The position numbers and the translations under genes were made by a program. The notes below the pieces were generated by a model. That model was not told where the DNA came from. It searched no databases and saw nothing but the letters and a program-made list of their open reading frames with translations. Positions 21,679 through 33,404 of a stretch of DNA of 64,000 nucleotides are shown piece after piece; positions within the stretch are counted from its first letter, which is position 1, and every line of letters begins with the position of its first letter. The DNA is from Lucinisca nassula. Lineage: Eukaryota > Mollusca > Bivalvia > Lucinida > Lucinidae. The stretch lies in assembly GCA_963580285.1 (NCBI GenBank), contig OY757010.1:146306675-146370674 (forward strand), given 5' to 3'.

Positions 21679-22967
21679 CAAGAGGGCCATGATGGCCCTG
21701 GATCGCTCACCTGATCCATAGAGTAACAAGTGGGCCCCGGGGAGGGGCATTATTGACCCCAAGGTTATAATGTGCATAATGTTGAGGGAGGTCTAAAAAG
21801 GTGAAGCTTCATACCAAATATCAACAAAGGCTATAACTGTCCACTAGATGAAGCTCCATACCAAATATCAAAGACATGGGCCTTGCAGTTTCAGAGAAGA
21901 AGATTTTTAAAGATTTCCCTATATAAGTCTATGTAAAACCAAAGGGTCTCGGAGCGGGGGCATTTTTGGCCCAAGGGCTATAATTTGAACAATCTTGATA
22001 GTGGTCCACTAGATGAAATTTCACACCAAATATCAAAGACCTATAGGCCTTGTGGTTTCATAGAAGAAGATTTTTAAACATAGATAAGTCTTATATAAGT
22101 CCCTATATAAGTCTATGTAAAACCAAAGGGCCCCGAGGCGGGGGCATTTTTGGCCTAAGGGCTATAATTTGAAAAATCTTGGTAAAGGTCCACTAGCTGA
22201 AGCTCCAGACCAACTATAAAAGACCTAGGCCTTGTGGTTTCGGAGAAGAAGATTTTTCAAGATTTACCCTATACAAGTCTATGTAAAACCAAAGGGCCCC
22301 AAAGGGGGGGGGGCATTTTTGGCCCCAGCACTAAAATTTGAACAATCTTGGTAGGGGTCCACTAGATGAAGCTTCATACCAAATAGCAAAGACCTGGGCA
22401 ATGCACTTTCAGAGAAGAAGATTTTTAAAGATTTTCCAAATATAAGCCCATGTTAAACTAAAGGGCCACGGGGCAGGGGCATTTTTTGCCCCAGCACTAT
22501 AATTTGAACAATCTTGGTAGGGGTCCACTAGATGAAGCTTCATACCAAAAATCAAGGACCTGGGCCTTGTGGTTTCAGAGAAGAAGATTTTTGAAGATTT
22601 TCCCTATATAAGCCCATGTAAAACCAAAGGGCCCCGGGGCGGGGGCATTTTTTGCCCCAGCACTATAATTTGAACAATCTTGGTAGGGGTCCACTAGATG
22701 AAGCTTCATACCAAATATCATAGACCTTAGCCTTGCTGTTTCAGAGAAGAAGATTTTTTAAGTTTTTGGTGAAAAAATCTATTTTTGGCTCCTGTGACCT
22801 ATATGTGCAATGGACCGGAACCATTTGAACAACTTTGAAAGGGGACCACCTAAGGATCATTCCTGTGAAGTTTGGTCAAAATCCGATCAGCGGTTTAGGA
22901 GGAGATGTCGTTTTAAGAAATTGTTTACGCACGGATGACTTACAAAAAGTGATCCTAATATAAAACA
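21679..22967 (+). repeat. P4 module 3
   Basis: The head is followed by five to six core units and a distal block ending AAAGTGATCCTAATATAAAA. It is the shortest of the five modules. A short duplication of the TATATAAGTC phrase sits near 22085-22110. Confidence 0.75.
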
Positions 22968-25080
22968 CAAGAGGGCCATGATGGCCCTGGATCGCTCACC
23001 TGATCCATAGAGTAACAAGTGGGTCCCGGGGAGGGCCATTATTGACCCCAGGGCTATAATGTGCATACTGTTGAGGGAGGTCTAAAAAGGTGAAGCTTCA
23101 TACCAAATATCAACAAAGGCTATAATTTGAATAATCATGGCAAAGGTCCACTAGATGGAGCTACACCCAAAATATCAAAGACCTGGGTCTTGAGGTTTCA
23201 GAGAAGAAGATTTTTTTAAAGCTATTCCCTACATAAGCCTATGTAAATCCAAATGGCCCCAGAGCGGGGGCATTTTTGGCCTCTGGGCTATAATTTAAAT
23301 GATCTTGATAGAGGTCCACTAGATGAAGCTTCATACCAAATATCAAAGACATTGGCCATGCTGTTTCAGAGAAAAAGATTTTCAAAGATTATCTCTATAT
23401 AAGTCTATGTAAAACCAAAGGGCCCAAGGGCGGGGGATTTGTAGCCCAGGGGCTATAATGTGAACAATCTTGGTAGAGGTCCACTAGATGAAGCTCCATA
23501 CCAAATATCAAAGACATGGGCCTTGCAGTTTCGGAGAAGATTTTTAAAGATTTCCCTATATAAGTCTATGTAAAACCAAAGGGTCTCGGGGCGGGGGCAT
23601 TTTTGACCCCAGGTCCATAACTTGAACAATCTTGATAGAGGTCAACAAGATGAAATTTCACAGCAAATATCAAAAACCTAGGCCTTGTGGTTTCACAGAA
23701 GAAGATTTTTAAAGATTATCCCGGTATAAGTCTAAGTAAAACAAAAGGGCCCCGAGACGGGGGCATTTTTGGCCCCAGGGCTATAATTTGAACAATCTTG
23801 GTAGAGGTTTACAAGATGGAGCTTCATACCAAATATCAAAGAACTGGGCCTTTAGGTTTCAGAGAAGAAGATTTTTAAAGATTTTCCCTATATAAGCCAA
23901 TGTAAAACCAAAGGGCCCTGGGGCGGGGGCATTTTTGGCCCAAGAACTATAATTTGAACAATCTTGGTAGCGGTCCATCAGATGAAGCTCCATACCAAAT
24001 AGCAAAGACCTGGGCCATGCGGTTTCAGAGAAGAAGATTTTTAAAGATTTTCCCTATATAAGCCCATGTAAATCCAAAGGGCCCCCGGGGCGGGGTCATT
24101 TTTGGCCCCAGCACTATAATTTGAACAATCTTGGTAGGGGTCCACAAGACGAAGCTTCATACCAAATATCAAAGACCTGGGCCTTGTGGTTTCAGAGACG
24201 AAGATATTTAAAGATTTTCCCTATATAAGCCCATGTCATACCAAAGGGCCCCGGGCAGGGGCATTTTTGGCCCCAGCACTACAATTTGAACAATCTTGGT
24301 AGGGGTCCACTAGATGAAGCTTCATACTAAATATCAAAGTCCTGGGCCTTGCGGTTTCAGAGAAGAAGATTTTTAAAGATTTTCCCTATATAAGCCCATG
24401 TAAAACCAAAGGGCCCCGGGGCTGGGGCATTTTTGGCCCCAGCCCTGTTATTTGAACAATCTTGGTAGCTGTCCACTAGATGAAGCTTCATACCAAATAT
24501 CAAGACCTGGGCCTTGCGGTTTCAGAGAAGAAGATTTTTTAAGATTTTCCCTATATAAGCCCACGTAAAACCAAAGGCCCCGAAGTGGGGGCAATTTTGG
24601 CCCCAGCACTATAATTTGAACAATCTTGGTAGGGGTCCACTGGATGAAGCTTCATACCAAATATCAAAGATATGGGCCTTGCGGTTTCAGAGAAGAAGAT
24701 TTTTAAAGATTTTCCCTATAAAATCCTATGTAAAACCAATGGGCCCTAGGGCGGGGTCATTTTTGGCCCCAGCACTATAATTTGTACAATCTTGGTAGGG
24801 GTCCACTAGATGAAGCTTCAAACCAAATATCAAAGACCTGGGCCTTGTGGTTTCAGAGAAGAAGATTTTTTAAGTTTTCGGTGAAAATAATCTATTTTTG
24901 GCTCCTGTGACCTAGATGTGCAGCAGACCCTAACCATTTGAACAACTTTGAAAGGGGTCCACCTAAGGATCATTCCTGTGAAGTTTGGTCTAAATCCGAT
25001 CAGTGGTTTAGGAGGAGATGTCGTTTGAAGAAATTGTTTACGCACGGATGACAGACAAAAAGTGATCCTAATATAAAACA
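22968..25080 (+). repeat. P4 module 4
   Basis: The head is followed by about ten core units and the same distal block. The unit order at its start (near 23100-23700) resembles that of module 1 (16150-16800), which suggests that the two derive from one longer ancestor. Confidence 0.75.
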
Positions 25081-27973
25081 CAAGAGGGCCATGATGGCCC
25101 TGGATCGCTCACCTGATCCATAGTGTAACAAGTGGGCCCCAGAGAGGGCCATTATTGGCCCCAGGGCTTTAATGTGCATAATGTTGAGGGAGGTCTTAAA
25201 GGTGAAGCTTCATACCAAACATCAACAAAGGCTATAATTTGAACAATCTTGGCAAAGGTCCACTAGATGAAGCTACACATCAAATATCGAAGACCTGGGC
25301 CTTGTGGTTTCAGAGAAGAAGATTTTTTTTAAAAGATATTCCCTACATAAGCCTATGCAAAACCAAATGGCCCCGGGGCTATATAAATCTATGTAAAACC
25401 AAAGGGCCCCGGGGTGGGGGCATTTGTGGCCCCAGGGCTATAATTTGAACAATCTTGGTAGAGGTCCATTAGATGAAGCTTCATACCAAATTTCAAAGTC
25501 CTGGGCCTTGTGGTTTCAGAGAAGAAGATTTTTAAAGATTATCTCTATATAAGCCTATGTGAAACCAAAGGGCCCCGGGGCGGGGCCACTTTTGGCCCCA
25601 GCACTATTATTTGAATCATCTTGGTAGGGGTCCTTTAGAAGAAGCTTCATACCAATTATAAAAGACCTAGGACTTGTGGTTTCAGAGAAGAAGATTTTTA
25701 AAGATTTTCCCTATACAAGTCTATGTAAAACCAAAAGGCCCCGGAGCAGGGGCATTTTTGGCCCAAGGGCTATAATTTGATAATTTGAACAATCTTGGTA
25801 GGGGTCCACTAGATGAAGCTTCATACCAAATATCAAAGTCCTGGGCCTTGTGGTTTCAGAGAAGAAGATTTTTAAAGATTTTCCCTATATAAGCCTATGT
25901 AAAACCAAAGGGCCCTGGGCGGGGGCATTTTTGGCCCAAGGGCTATAATTTGAACAATCTTGGTAGGGGTCAACTAGATGAAGCTTCATACCAAATATCA
26001 AAGTCCTGGGCCTTGTGGTTTCAGAGAAGAAGATTTTTAAAGATTTTCCCTATATAAGCCTATGTAAAACCAAAGGGCCCCGGGGCGGGGACATTTTTGG
26101 CCTCAGCACTTTAATTTGAATAATCTTGTTAGGGGTCCTTTAGATGAAGCTTCATACCAAATATAAAAGACCTAGGCCTTGTGGTTTCAGAGAAGAAGAT
26201 TTTTAAAGATTTTCCTTTTATAAGTCTACGTAAAACCAAAGGGCCCCGGGGCAGGGGCATTTTTGGCCCAAGGGCTATAATTTGAACACTCTTGGTAGAG
26301 GTCCATTAGATGAAGCTTCATACCAAATATCAAAGTCCTGGGCCTTGTGGTTTCAGAGAAGAAGATTTTTAAAGATTTTCCCTATATAAGCCTATGTACA
26401 TGTAAAACCAAAGGGCCCCGGGGTGGGGGCTTTAATGGCCCCAGCACTATAATTTGAACAATCTTGGTAGGGGTCCACTAGATGAAGCTTCATACCAAAT
26501 ATCAAAGACCTGGGCCTTGTGGTTTCAGAGAAGAAGATTTTTAAAGATTTTCCCTATATAAGCCAATGTAAAACCAAAGGGCTCCATGGCGGGGGCATTT
26601 TTTGTCCCAGCACTATAATTTGAACAATCTTGGTAGGGGTCCACTAGATGAAGCTTCATACCAAATATCAAAGTCCTGGGCCTTGTGGTTTCAGAGAAGA
26701 AGATTTTTAAAGATTTTCCCTATATAAGGCTATGTAAAACCAAAGGGCCCCGGGGCGGGGGCATTTTTGGCCCCAGCACTATAATTTGAACAATCTTGGT
26801 AGGGGTCCACTAGATGAAGCTTCATACCAAATATCAAAGACCTGGGCCTTGTGGTTTCAGAGAAGAAGATTTTTAAAGATTTTCCCTATAGAAGCCAACG
26901 TAAAACCAAAGGGCACCGTGGCGGGGGCATTTTTGGCCCCAGCACTATAATTTGAACAATCTTGGTAGGGGTCCACTAGATGAAGCTTCATACCAAATAT
27001 CAAAGACCTGGGCCTTGTGGTTTCAGAGAAGAAGATTTTTAAAGATTTTCCCTATATAAGCCTTTGTAAAACCAAAGGGCCCCGGGGCGGGGGCATTTTT
27101 TGTCCCAGCACTATAATTTGAACAATCTTGGTAGGGGTCAACTAGATGAAGCTTCATACCAAATATCAAAGACCTGGGCCTTGTGGTTTCAGAGAAGAAG
27201 ATTTTTAAAGATTTTCCCTATATAAGCCCATGTAAAATCAAAGGGCCCCGGGGCGGGGGCATTTTTTGTCCCAGCACTATAATTTGAACAATCTTGGTAG
27301 GGGTCCACTAGATGAAGCTTCATACCAAATATCAAAGACCTGGGCCTTGTGGTTTCAGAGAAGAAGATTTTTAAAGATTTTCCCTATATAAGACAATGTA
27401 AAACCAAAGGGCCCCGGGGCGGGGGCATTTTTTGTCCCAGCACTATAATTTGAACAATCTTGGTAGGGGTCCACTAGATGAAGCTTCCTACCAAATATCA
27501 AAGTCCTGGGCCTTGTGGTTTCAGAGAAGAAGATTTTTAAAGATTTTCCCTATATAAGCCTATGTAAAACCAAAGGGCCCCGGGGCGGGGGCATTTTTGG
27601 CCCCAGCACTATAATTTGAACAATCTTGGTAGGGGTCAACTAGATGAAGCTTCATACCAAATATCAAAGACCTGGGCCTTGTGGTTTCAGAGAAGAAGAT
27701 TTTTTAAGTTTTTGGTGAAAAAAATCTATTTTTGGCTCCTGTGACCTAGATGTGCAATGGACCGGAACCATTTGAACAACTTTGAAAGGGGACCACCTAA
27801 GGATCATTCCTGTGAAGTTTGGTCAAAATCCGATCAGTTGTTTAGGAGGAGATGTCGTTTAAAGAAATTGTTTACGCACGCACGCACGGACGGACGCACG
27901 CACGGACGCACGACGGACGACGGACAAAAAGTGATCCCAAAAGCTCACCTCGTCACTACGTGACGGTGAGCTA
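25081..27973 (+). repeat. P4 module 5, the only module with a complete 3' end
   Basis: The head is followed by about 15 core units and a distal block that continues into an ACGG/ACGC microsatellite (27876-27925) and the terminal hairpin. Units from about 26450 on are nearly identical to one another, pointing to recent expansion. Confidence 0.78.
27942..27973 (+). other. 3' terminal hairpin of P4
   Basis: AGCTCACC pairs with GGTGAGCT, with an inner TCGTCA/TGACG stem around CTACG. The identical hairpin ends P1 (11410-11440). A subterminal 3' hairpin is the termination signal in Helitron-type elements; that role is inference here. Confidence 0.6.
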
Positions 27974-29456
27974 ACAAGGTCAAAAATCGGCATTTTCAGC
28001 AATCAAAGGGACGTAAATCAATGATAAATGGGCCAACTTGGCCGGTATTCAAACTCATCCTAGGTTTTATCTCCAGTCACCTTACATATAGGTTTCAGAA
28101 AGATTCGATCAAAACTGAAGGGGCTACGGTGATGACAAGGTTTTCAGCCATCAAAGGGACATAACTATACAGTTAATGGGGCAACTTGGCCGGTTTTCGA
28201 ACGCATCCGAGGTTTTATCCCCAGCCACCTTACATATAAGTTTCAGAAAGATCCGATCAAAACTGAAGGGGCTACAGTGTTGACAAGGTCAAAAATCAAC
28301 ATTTTCAGCAATCAAAGGGACCTAATTCTATGATAAATAGGCCACCTTTGCCGGTATGCGAACTCATCCGAGGCTTTATCCCGAGCCACCTTGCATATAA
28401 GTTTCAGAAAGATCCGATCAAAACTCGGCATTTTCAGCAATCAAAGGGACGTTACTCTGTGATAAATGGACCAACTTGGCTGGTTTTCGAATTCATCCGA
28501 GATTTTATCCCCAGCCACTTTACATATAAGTTTCAGAAAGATTCGATCAAAACTGAAAGGGCTACAGTGATGACAAGGTCAAAAATCAGCATTTTCAGCA
28601 ATCAAAGGGTCGTTACTCTATGATAAAAGGGCCGACTTGGTCGGTTTTCGAACTCATCTGAGATTTTATCCCCAGCCACTTTACATATAAGTTTCAGAAA
28701 GATTCGATCAAAACTGAAAGGGCTACGGTGATGACAAGGTCAAAAATCAGCATTTTCAGCAATCAAAGGGACGTAACTCTATGATAAACCAGCGGACTAG
28801 GCCGGTTTTCGAACTCATCCGAGGTTTTATCCCCAGCCACATAACATATAAGTTTCAGAAAGATCCGATCAAAACTGAAGGGGCTACGGTGATGACAAGG
28901 TAGAAAATGGGCATTTTCAGCAATCAAAGGGACGTAACTCTATGATAAATGGGCCGACTTGGCCGGTTTTCGAACTCATCCTAGTTTTTATCCCCAGTCA
29001 CCTTACATATAAGTTTCAGAAAGATCCGATCAAAACTGAAGGCGCTACGGTGATGACAAGCATTTTCCCATAGTAAGTCTATGGGACCTTGTGGTTGCCA
29101 TAGGAACCAAAGTTTTAGAGCGATTTCAAAAAAAAGTTTATGTCATCAATGCCCCACCAGAGGCATACTACAGGTGAGAAATGATTGAGATCAGCCTGCA
29201 GGATACAGAGATATAGCTGCTCAAAAGTGTGGACGGACGACGGACGGACGGACGGACGACGGACGACGGAGGACCCACTATACTATAAGCTCCCCTGGAG
29301 CCTTCGGCCCAGGTGAGCTAAAAAATAACAGAAATTTTCCTTTTTGGGTGAAAAAATTTGCAACATATTTTAATATGCGTGTTTTCTTAATGGATTAGAC
29401 CTTCTAAGATACTTCTAACAGACTGGAGATCTATAGTCGTTACCATGGACCAGTTC

Positions 29457-29640
29457 ACCACGAAAACACGCCTATATAATTTAGACCCCCTCGAACCCCA
29501 CTTTAATATAGTAAAACTGGGGTTTGCAGGGGCAAACCTTATTTTTCTTATTTCTGCTCATAAGTATAGGCCGATGAGGCGGTTCTAACGAGTACCCACA
29601 ACCTACACTTATGAGCAGAAATTAGAAAAATATCACAATT
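29457..29640. repeat. foldback repeat, copy 3
   Basis: The left arm has ACGCCTATATAATTTAGACC, CCCCACTTTAATATAGTAAA and ATTTCTGCTCATAAGTA. The right arm has CTACACTTATGAGCAGAAAT. A GATGAGGCGGTTCTAACGAG centre remains. It is the same family as the units at 11930-12490; the remainder of unit 3 of that array lies at 29323-29395. Confidence 0.7.
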
Positions 29641-30341
29641 TTTCATCTTAAAAATTTCATTTTTTCGGCGATAAAGGTTACCGTGTATTTGTATAGGACT
29701 GTTTCCGTAATGTTTTCAAAGCATCGTTAGCATAACAAGCAAGTTAATGGACAAATCTGACTGTTATAGCAAGAACAATACCTAATGCTCTGGTATTTTG
29801 CTTGTAGAATTTTGGATATGCAAAAGTGACTGATTTTTCCAGCAGAAATAATAGCATATTTGCCATATTAAATTATCAAAGTTTAAACGATACATCATTA
29901 CTTTTGAACAAATGGATCGTGGTCAAATATATCACTTGAGACCTTGTAGGGTCCAATCCAAATGGCTGTGTCCATATTCCCAGTGTTCTCCTGAATGACA
30001 GGGACATTTAAAGGTTCTAACATTTTGTTTTCTAAACGTATTCCTGAGAACATGATATTTTTGTTTTACTAAACTGTGTAGGAATGAGTGGAAACTAACT
30101 ATTTACAGAGAAACGTTTTTGTTACGTGGTATACATGGTTTTGCTATGAATGAAAGCATTGTACCACAACCACAACCCCGTTGAATGCGAAGGAAATAAG
30201 GTAAAGGTCTCCGTCCTTGTGTCCATCCGTCATATTTCCGTCCTTGTGTCCATCCGTCATATTAAGTCCGGAGTATACATGTAACTCAAAACTAGTTAAA
30301 GGATTTTGCTGGAACTTCATAAATGACCAGCCTCGATGTCA
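29641..30341. other. no gene seen
   Basis: This AT-rich stretch has no supported ORF. At about 30208-30262 the phrase CCGTCCTTGTGTCCATCCGT is tandemly repeated. The following GGATTTTGCTGGAACTTCAT resembles a phrase near 37850, so an old repeat may be present. Confidence 0.35.
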
Positions 30342-30600
30342 GCTTTGATAGCTCAGAGGTTAGCGCGTTCGACTTATGATCGAAAGGTTGTGGGTTCGAA
30401 TCCGGCCACCGGAGGCGAGGTGTATCCTTGGACAAGACACATTATGACAATGCCCCACTCGACCCAGGTGTAAAAGCCATGCGTAGCAGTGGTATAAAAG
30501 TCACTGCCTCTCTCTCTCGAGAGAGCGATTCAATTAGCTTGGAGCTTTCATTGCAATCAAACTAAAATAAATTAGTATAAACTAACTAAAGGATCAAGAT
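30342..30600 (+). mobile_element. tRNA-derived SINE, tRNA-Ile-like head
   Basis: At 30342-30416 a tRNA-like head has GATAGCTCAGAGGTTAG, an anticodon arm TTCGA-CTTATGA-TCGAA (anticodon TAT, Ile-like) and a T-arm with GGTTCGAATCC. The acceptor pairs only partly. The body follows with CCTTGGACAAGACACATTAT and CCCCACTCGACCCAGGTGTA, a phrase typical of invertebrate tRNA SINEs, then a CTCTCTCTCGAGAGAG patch. The end is indistinct. The intact pol III boxes and extended body favour a SINE over a tRNA gene. Confidence 0.7.
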
Positions 30601-31519
30601 TATTGAGAGAAACGTTGGTGTACAGGAATCTTAACTCTACCTTGCATTCTATTAAATTATTTACCTTCATCAAACTGTCATATCCGAAGAACAACTACAG
30701 AAGTGCTTTGGGGAATTTATTAAAATTGCAAACTATGCCCGGGCATAACTCGAGAAGTGCTGAAGGGCATTAATTCAAATTAGGTTCTAAGACAGAGGGC
30801 TTCCAAGTGGTGTAAGTGCAGTGTCTAAGAACCATACCATTGTTTTGCCTCAATTGGCTATCACACCTAACAAATTCTCTAACGTAGCACCGGATCCGAA
30901 AAGATGCACAAATGATTTGACCAAATTATAAATACTCCGCTGTATCCTGGATGATGTACGTGAGGTTGAAGATGCACATCTGCCATACTACTCGCAGGAT
31001 GCAACATATTTCCTGGGGCAACAAGAGGCATTTAGTCCTTTACCCCCTGAAACACTTCTTGTCTCCATGGATGCCTCTTCATTATACACAAATATCGGAC
31101 CTCATCAAGATGGTATCTAAGCATGTGAGGAAGTCTTGGAACAAATGATCACAAAAGATCCCTCCACTTTAACTCTACATTAACGTGTCCTAAAGTGTAA
31201 CAATTTTAGTTCAATGTCAGACACTACTTTCAAATACAAGGGACGGCCACGAAACCAAAAATGGCCCCATCTTACGCCAGTATATTCATGTGTCGACTAG
31301 ACCGACAGTTTCTGAAGCCATCCTCTTGGCTCAGATTTATAGACGACATAGACATTAAATTGGTATATGGCAGAGAAAATCTAGAAGTACTCCTCGAAGA
31401 AGAAAACAGCTTCCATCCCTCAATAATGTTACTGCCGAGGTCACAAACGAAAGTCAGGTATTTTAGACACCAAGTCATATCATGTCGATGACAGGGTTGT
31501 TACAAATCTTTACACTAAA

Positions 31520-31919
31520 TAGAAGTGGAGGAAATGATCAGGAATCGATACAATCAATCCACAGCTCCAATCAGAGACACCAAGGGGAAAGACAAACAAA
31601 CATGAAACAACAGACCCTAATGGAAACACCTACAGCGGAAAGCCAAAAGGACAGTTACTTTCCCGCAAATGGCCAATAGGCTATCCAAAATAAAATAACA
31701 TAAGCGACACAAACACCCAAAGACAAACAATAACAAAAATAAACCGCGACAGAAGAACCGCATTGGAACGGTCAGCGAAAACGAATTCCACTTGGGGGGT
31801 GGGGGGGGGGTGGGGTGGGGGGGCTCAAATCGATTTTACGTGGCCACAATCCTCACTCTTACTTCAGTCGCGATTTAGACGAATAATTTGTTCATTCGGC
31901 ATGAAGGCCTCCTAACTCC
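31520..31919 (-). repeat. repeat A inserted in the PLE (copy A5, inverted)
   Basis: It begins TAGAAGTGGAGGAAATGATC and ends GCATGAAGGCCTCCTAACTC. It separates the PLE codons for NLYTK from PIDSKQY, which rejoin in register. TAAA stands on both sides (31516-31519 and 31920-31923) and may be a 4-bp target duplication. A G-run fills 31795-31822. Confidence 0.8.
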
Positions 31920-32366
31920 TAAACCTATAGACTCCAAACAGTACCTCTTGCAAACAAGTTGCCACCTACCTCACTGCAGCAAGATTTTCCAATACAGTGC
32001 ACGTCGCACTAGGCGCATCTGCTCTGCCTCTAATACTTTCGAGAAAAGAGAAAAGAACTGTCTGAGCAACTCTACAAGCGATGTTATCAAAAGCAGATCA
32101 CTGCTAAGCCACAGAAAAGGTTAGACATATGGACAGACAGTCTTCTGTCAAACCAGACTGAACCGAAGCAAACAAAGGTGTTCTGCCATTCGTCAGGACT
32201 TACAACCGAGGCCTTCCTAACGTCAGGAGCATCGCCGATAAAAACATCAGCCAAACATCTAAGTACAGTTTTCCCACTAAAGCCAAACATGGCATACAGA
32301 TGGCTAAAGGGTCTTAGATATCTTCTTGTGAGGGCTAGACTCAAGCCAGACCCCATCGATTATGAG

Positions 32367-32755
32367 CCTTTGATGAGATAGGAGGCCTTCATGCGGACTG
32401 AACAAATTAATGTCTAAATCGCAACGGAAGGGCGAGGATTGCGGCCGCGTAAAATCGATTTAAGCCACACAGTGAAATTCGTTTCCATGACCGTTCCAAG
32501 GCGGTTCTTCCGTAGCGGTTTATTTTTGTTATGGTTTGTCCTTGAGTGTTTGTATCGCATAAATATGTTTTTGTTTTGGATAGCCAATTGGACATTTTGT
32601 GGGAAGGTAACTGTCCTTTTGTCTTTCCGCTATTTATGTTCCATTAGGGTCTAGTTATTTCATGGTTGTGTTTCTTTCCCTTTGGTGTCTCTGATGGGAG
32701 CTGTGGGTTAATTGCATCGATTCCTGATCAATGCCTTCACTTCTATTTTGTGCGT
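32367..32755 (+). repeat. repeat A inserted in the PLE (copy A6, direct)
   Basis: It runs from TTTGATGAGATAGGAGGCCT through CGGTTCTTCCGTAGCGGTTT to ATCGATTCCTGATCAATGCC and CACTTCTATTTT. It separates PLE codons DPIDYEP from CEPCGKARC. Its orientation is opposite to copy A5. No clean target duplication is visible. Confidence 0.78.
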
Positions 32756-33005
32756 ATGCGAACCCTGTGGCAAAGCAAGATGCATTACCTGCCAAATGAT
32801 AACTCGCTCTCGGACAAAACCAGAAAAAAGTCGAGAGAGCTAAACCGCCAGCTATTAAAACACTCTGAATCCAAGAACTATCAACAAAGGAGATTAATCA
32901 CAGATCTGGGTTCATATTCACCATATGATAAGCCTGCCTCGCCTGACGTAGGTTTGTAGCAGCGCGTTTACTAATATTTAGGTTATTTTGCAGCACACTT
33001 GAGAA

Positions 33006-33333
33006 TAGAAGGCAATGATCTGGAATCGATACCATTAACCCACAGCTCCCATCAGAGACACCAAAGGGAAAGAACAACGGACCCTAATTGAAACATCAAT
33101 AGCGGAAAGCCAAAAGGACAGTCACTTTCAAAACAAAATAACACAAAAAGACAAACCATAACAAAAATAAACCGCGACAGAAGAACTGCCTTGGAACGGT
33201 GAGTGAAACGAATTACACTGGTGGGATGCGGGGGTGCTTAAATCGATTTTACGTGGCCACAATCCTCGTCCTTACTTCCGTCGTGATTTAGACACATTAC
33301 TTGTTCAGTCCGCATGATGGCCTCCTAATTGAG
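33006..33333 (-). repeat. repeat A (copy A7, inverted)
   Basis: It runs from AATAGAAGGCAATGATCTGG through GGAAAGCCAAAAGGACAGTC and TTTACGTGGCCACAATCCTC to CATGATGGCCTCCTAATT. An internal deletion removes part of the middle, so this copy is about 330 bp. Confidence 0.75.
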
Positions 33334-33404
33334 AGAGTCGATTTGTAGCGGTGTGTTTATGAATGTATTCAAATAAGGGCCGTACAAAGTTACGTCATTT
33401 TGTC

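Larger units (their letters stand above)
16039..27973 (+). mobile_element. pearl-like element P4: five head-to-tail modules, about 60 copies of a 166-bp unit
   Basis: The CAAGAGGGCC head occurs at 16039, 19935, 21679, 22968 and 25081. After each head come 5 to about 21 copies of the 166-bp unit and then a distal block (GGCTCCTGTGAC, then AAGGATCATTCCTGTGAAG, then TTTACGCACG and AAAAGTGATCC). In modules 1-4 the distal block stops at AAAGTGATCCTAATAT, AAACACA, and the next head follows. Only module 5 has the ACGG/ACGC microsatellite (27876-27925) and the terminal hairpin (27942-27972). The unit length is not a multiple of three and no frame is conserved. Confidence 0.82.
12491..29322 (+). mobile_element. 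16.8-kb composite insertion of pearl-like elements (P2, P3 and nested P4)
   Basis: The left edge (GAAATATATA, then CAAGACGGCC) and right edge (GGTGAGCTA, then AAAAAATAACAG) divide one foldback-repeat unit whose intact versions read GAAATATATACAAAAAATAA. The left end is the head of P2 and the right end the tail of P3; P2 and P3 meet at 15116-15119. P4 lies inside P3. No target duplication is needed to explain the edges. None of the 16.8 kb encodes a recognisable protein. Confidence 0.75.
15119..29322 (+). mobile_element. pearl-like element P3, 161-bp core repeat, split by P4
   Basis: The head is a perfect palindrome with arms AGGACCAAGCT and AGCTTGGTCCT, followed by GTATCGCTCACCTGAG. The core units (161 bp) carry CGGCATTTTCAGCAATCAAA, GGCCGGTTTTCGAACTCATC and AAGATCCGATCAAAACTGAA; units lie at about 15200-16038 and again at 27974-29060. 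The tail at 29060-29322 has an ACGG microsatellite (29232-29270) and a hairpin with arms near AGCTCCCCTGG and CCAGGTGAGCT. P4 interrupts the array after GGTAATGA at 16038. Confidence 0.75.
30960..32810 (+). pseudogene. Penelope-like element (PLE) reverse transcriptase remnant, interrupted twice by repeat A
   Basis: Pieces of one PLE reverse transcriptase lie in order. PLPPETLLVSMDASSLYTNI (about 31035-31095) includes motif A. TLVLKCNNF-like sequence and [18 protein letters not shown] (31261-31315) follow, then [14 protein letters not shown] (motif C, 31318-31360), then [16 protein letters not shown] ends at 31519. After an inverted repeat A, PIDSKQYLLQTSCHLPHCSK (31924 on) and RRTRRICSASNTFEKR follow; a frameshifted stretch has CHSSGLTTEAFL, then MAYRWLKGLRYLLVRARLKP and DPIDYEP (to about 32366). 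After a second repeat A, PCGKARCITCQM (about 32761-32800) matches the Cys-rich linker that precedes the GIY-YIG nuclease in PLEs. The GIY-YIG domain itself is not seen. Stops and frameshifts make it non-coding now. Confidence 0.85.

Noticed and set aside
16039..27973. Tandem array considered as a CRISPR array
   Set aside because: Units are contiguous 166-bp repeats without short repeats and unique spacers, and the genome is eukaryotic.
30342..30416. Functional tRNA-Ile gene
   Set aside because: The acceptor stem pairs only partly and the sequence continues into a SINE body; the same reasoning applies at 34009-34083 and 55620-55694.
30960..33333. Repeat A copies around the Penelope remnant considered as LTRs of one element
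   Set aside because: Two copies lie inside the coding part, in opposite directions, and the same repeat occurs at many unrelated places; they are separate insertions.
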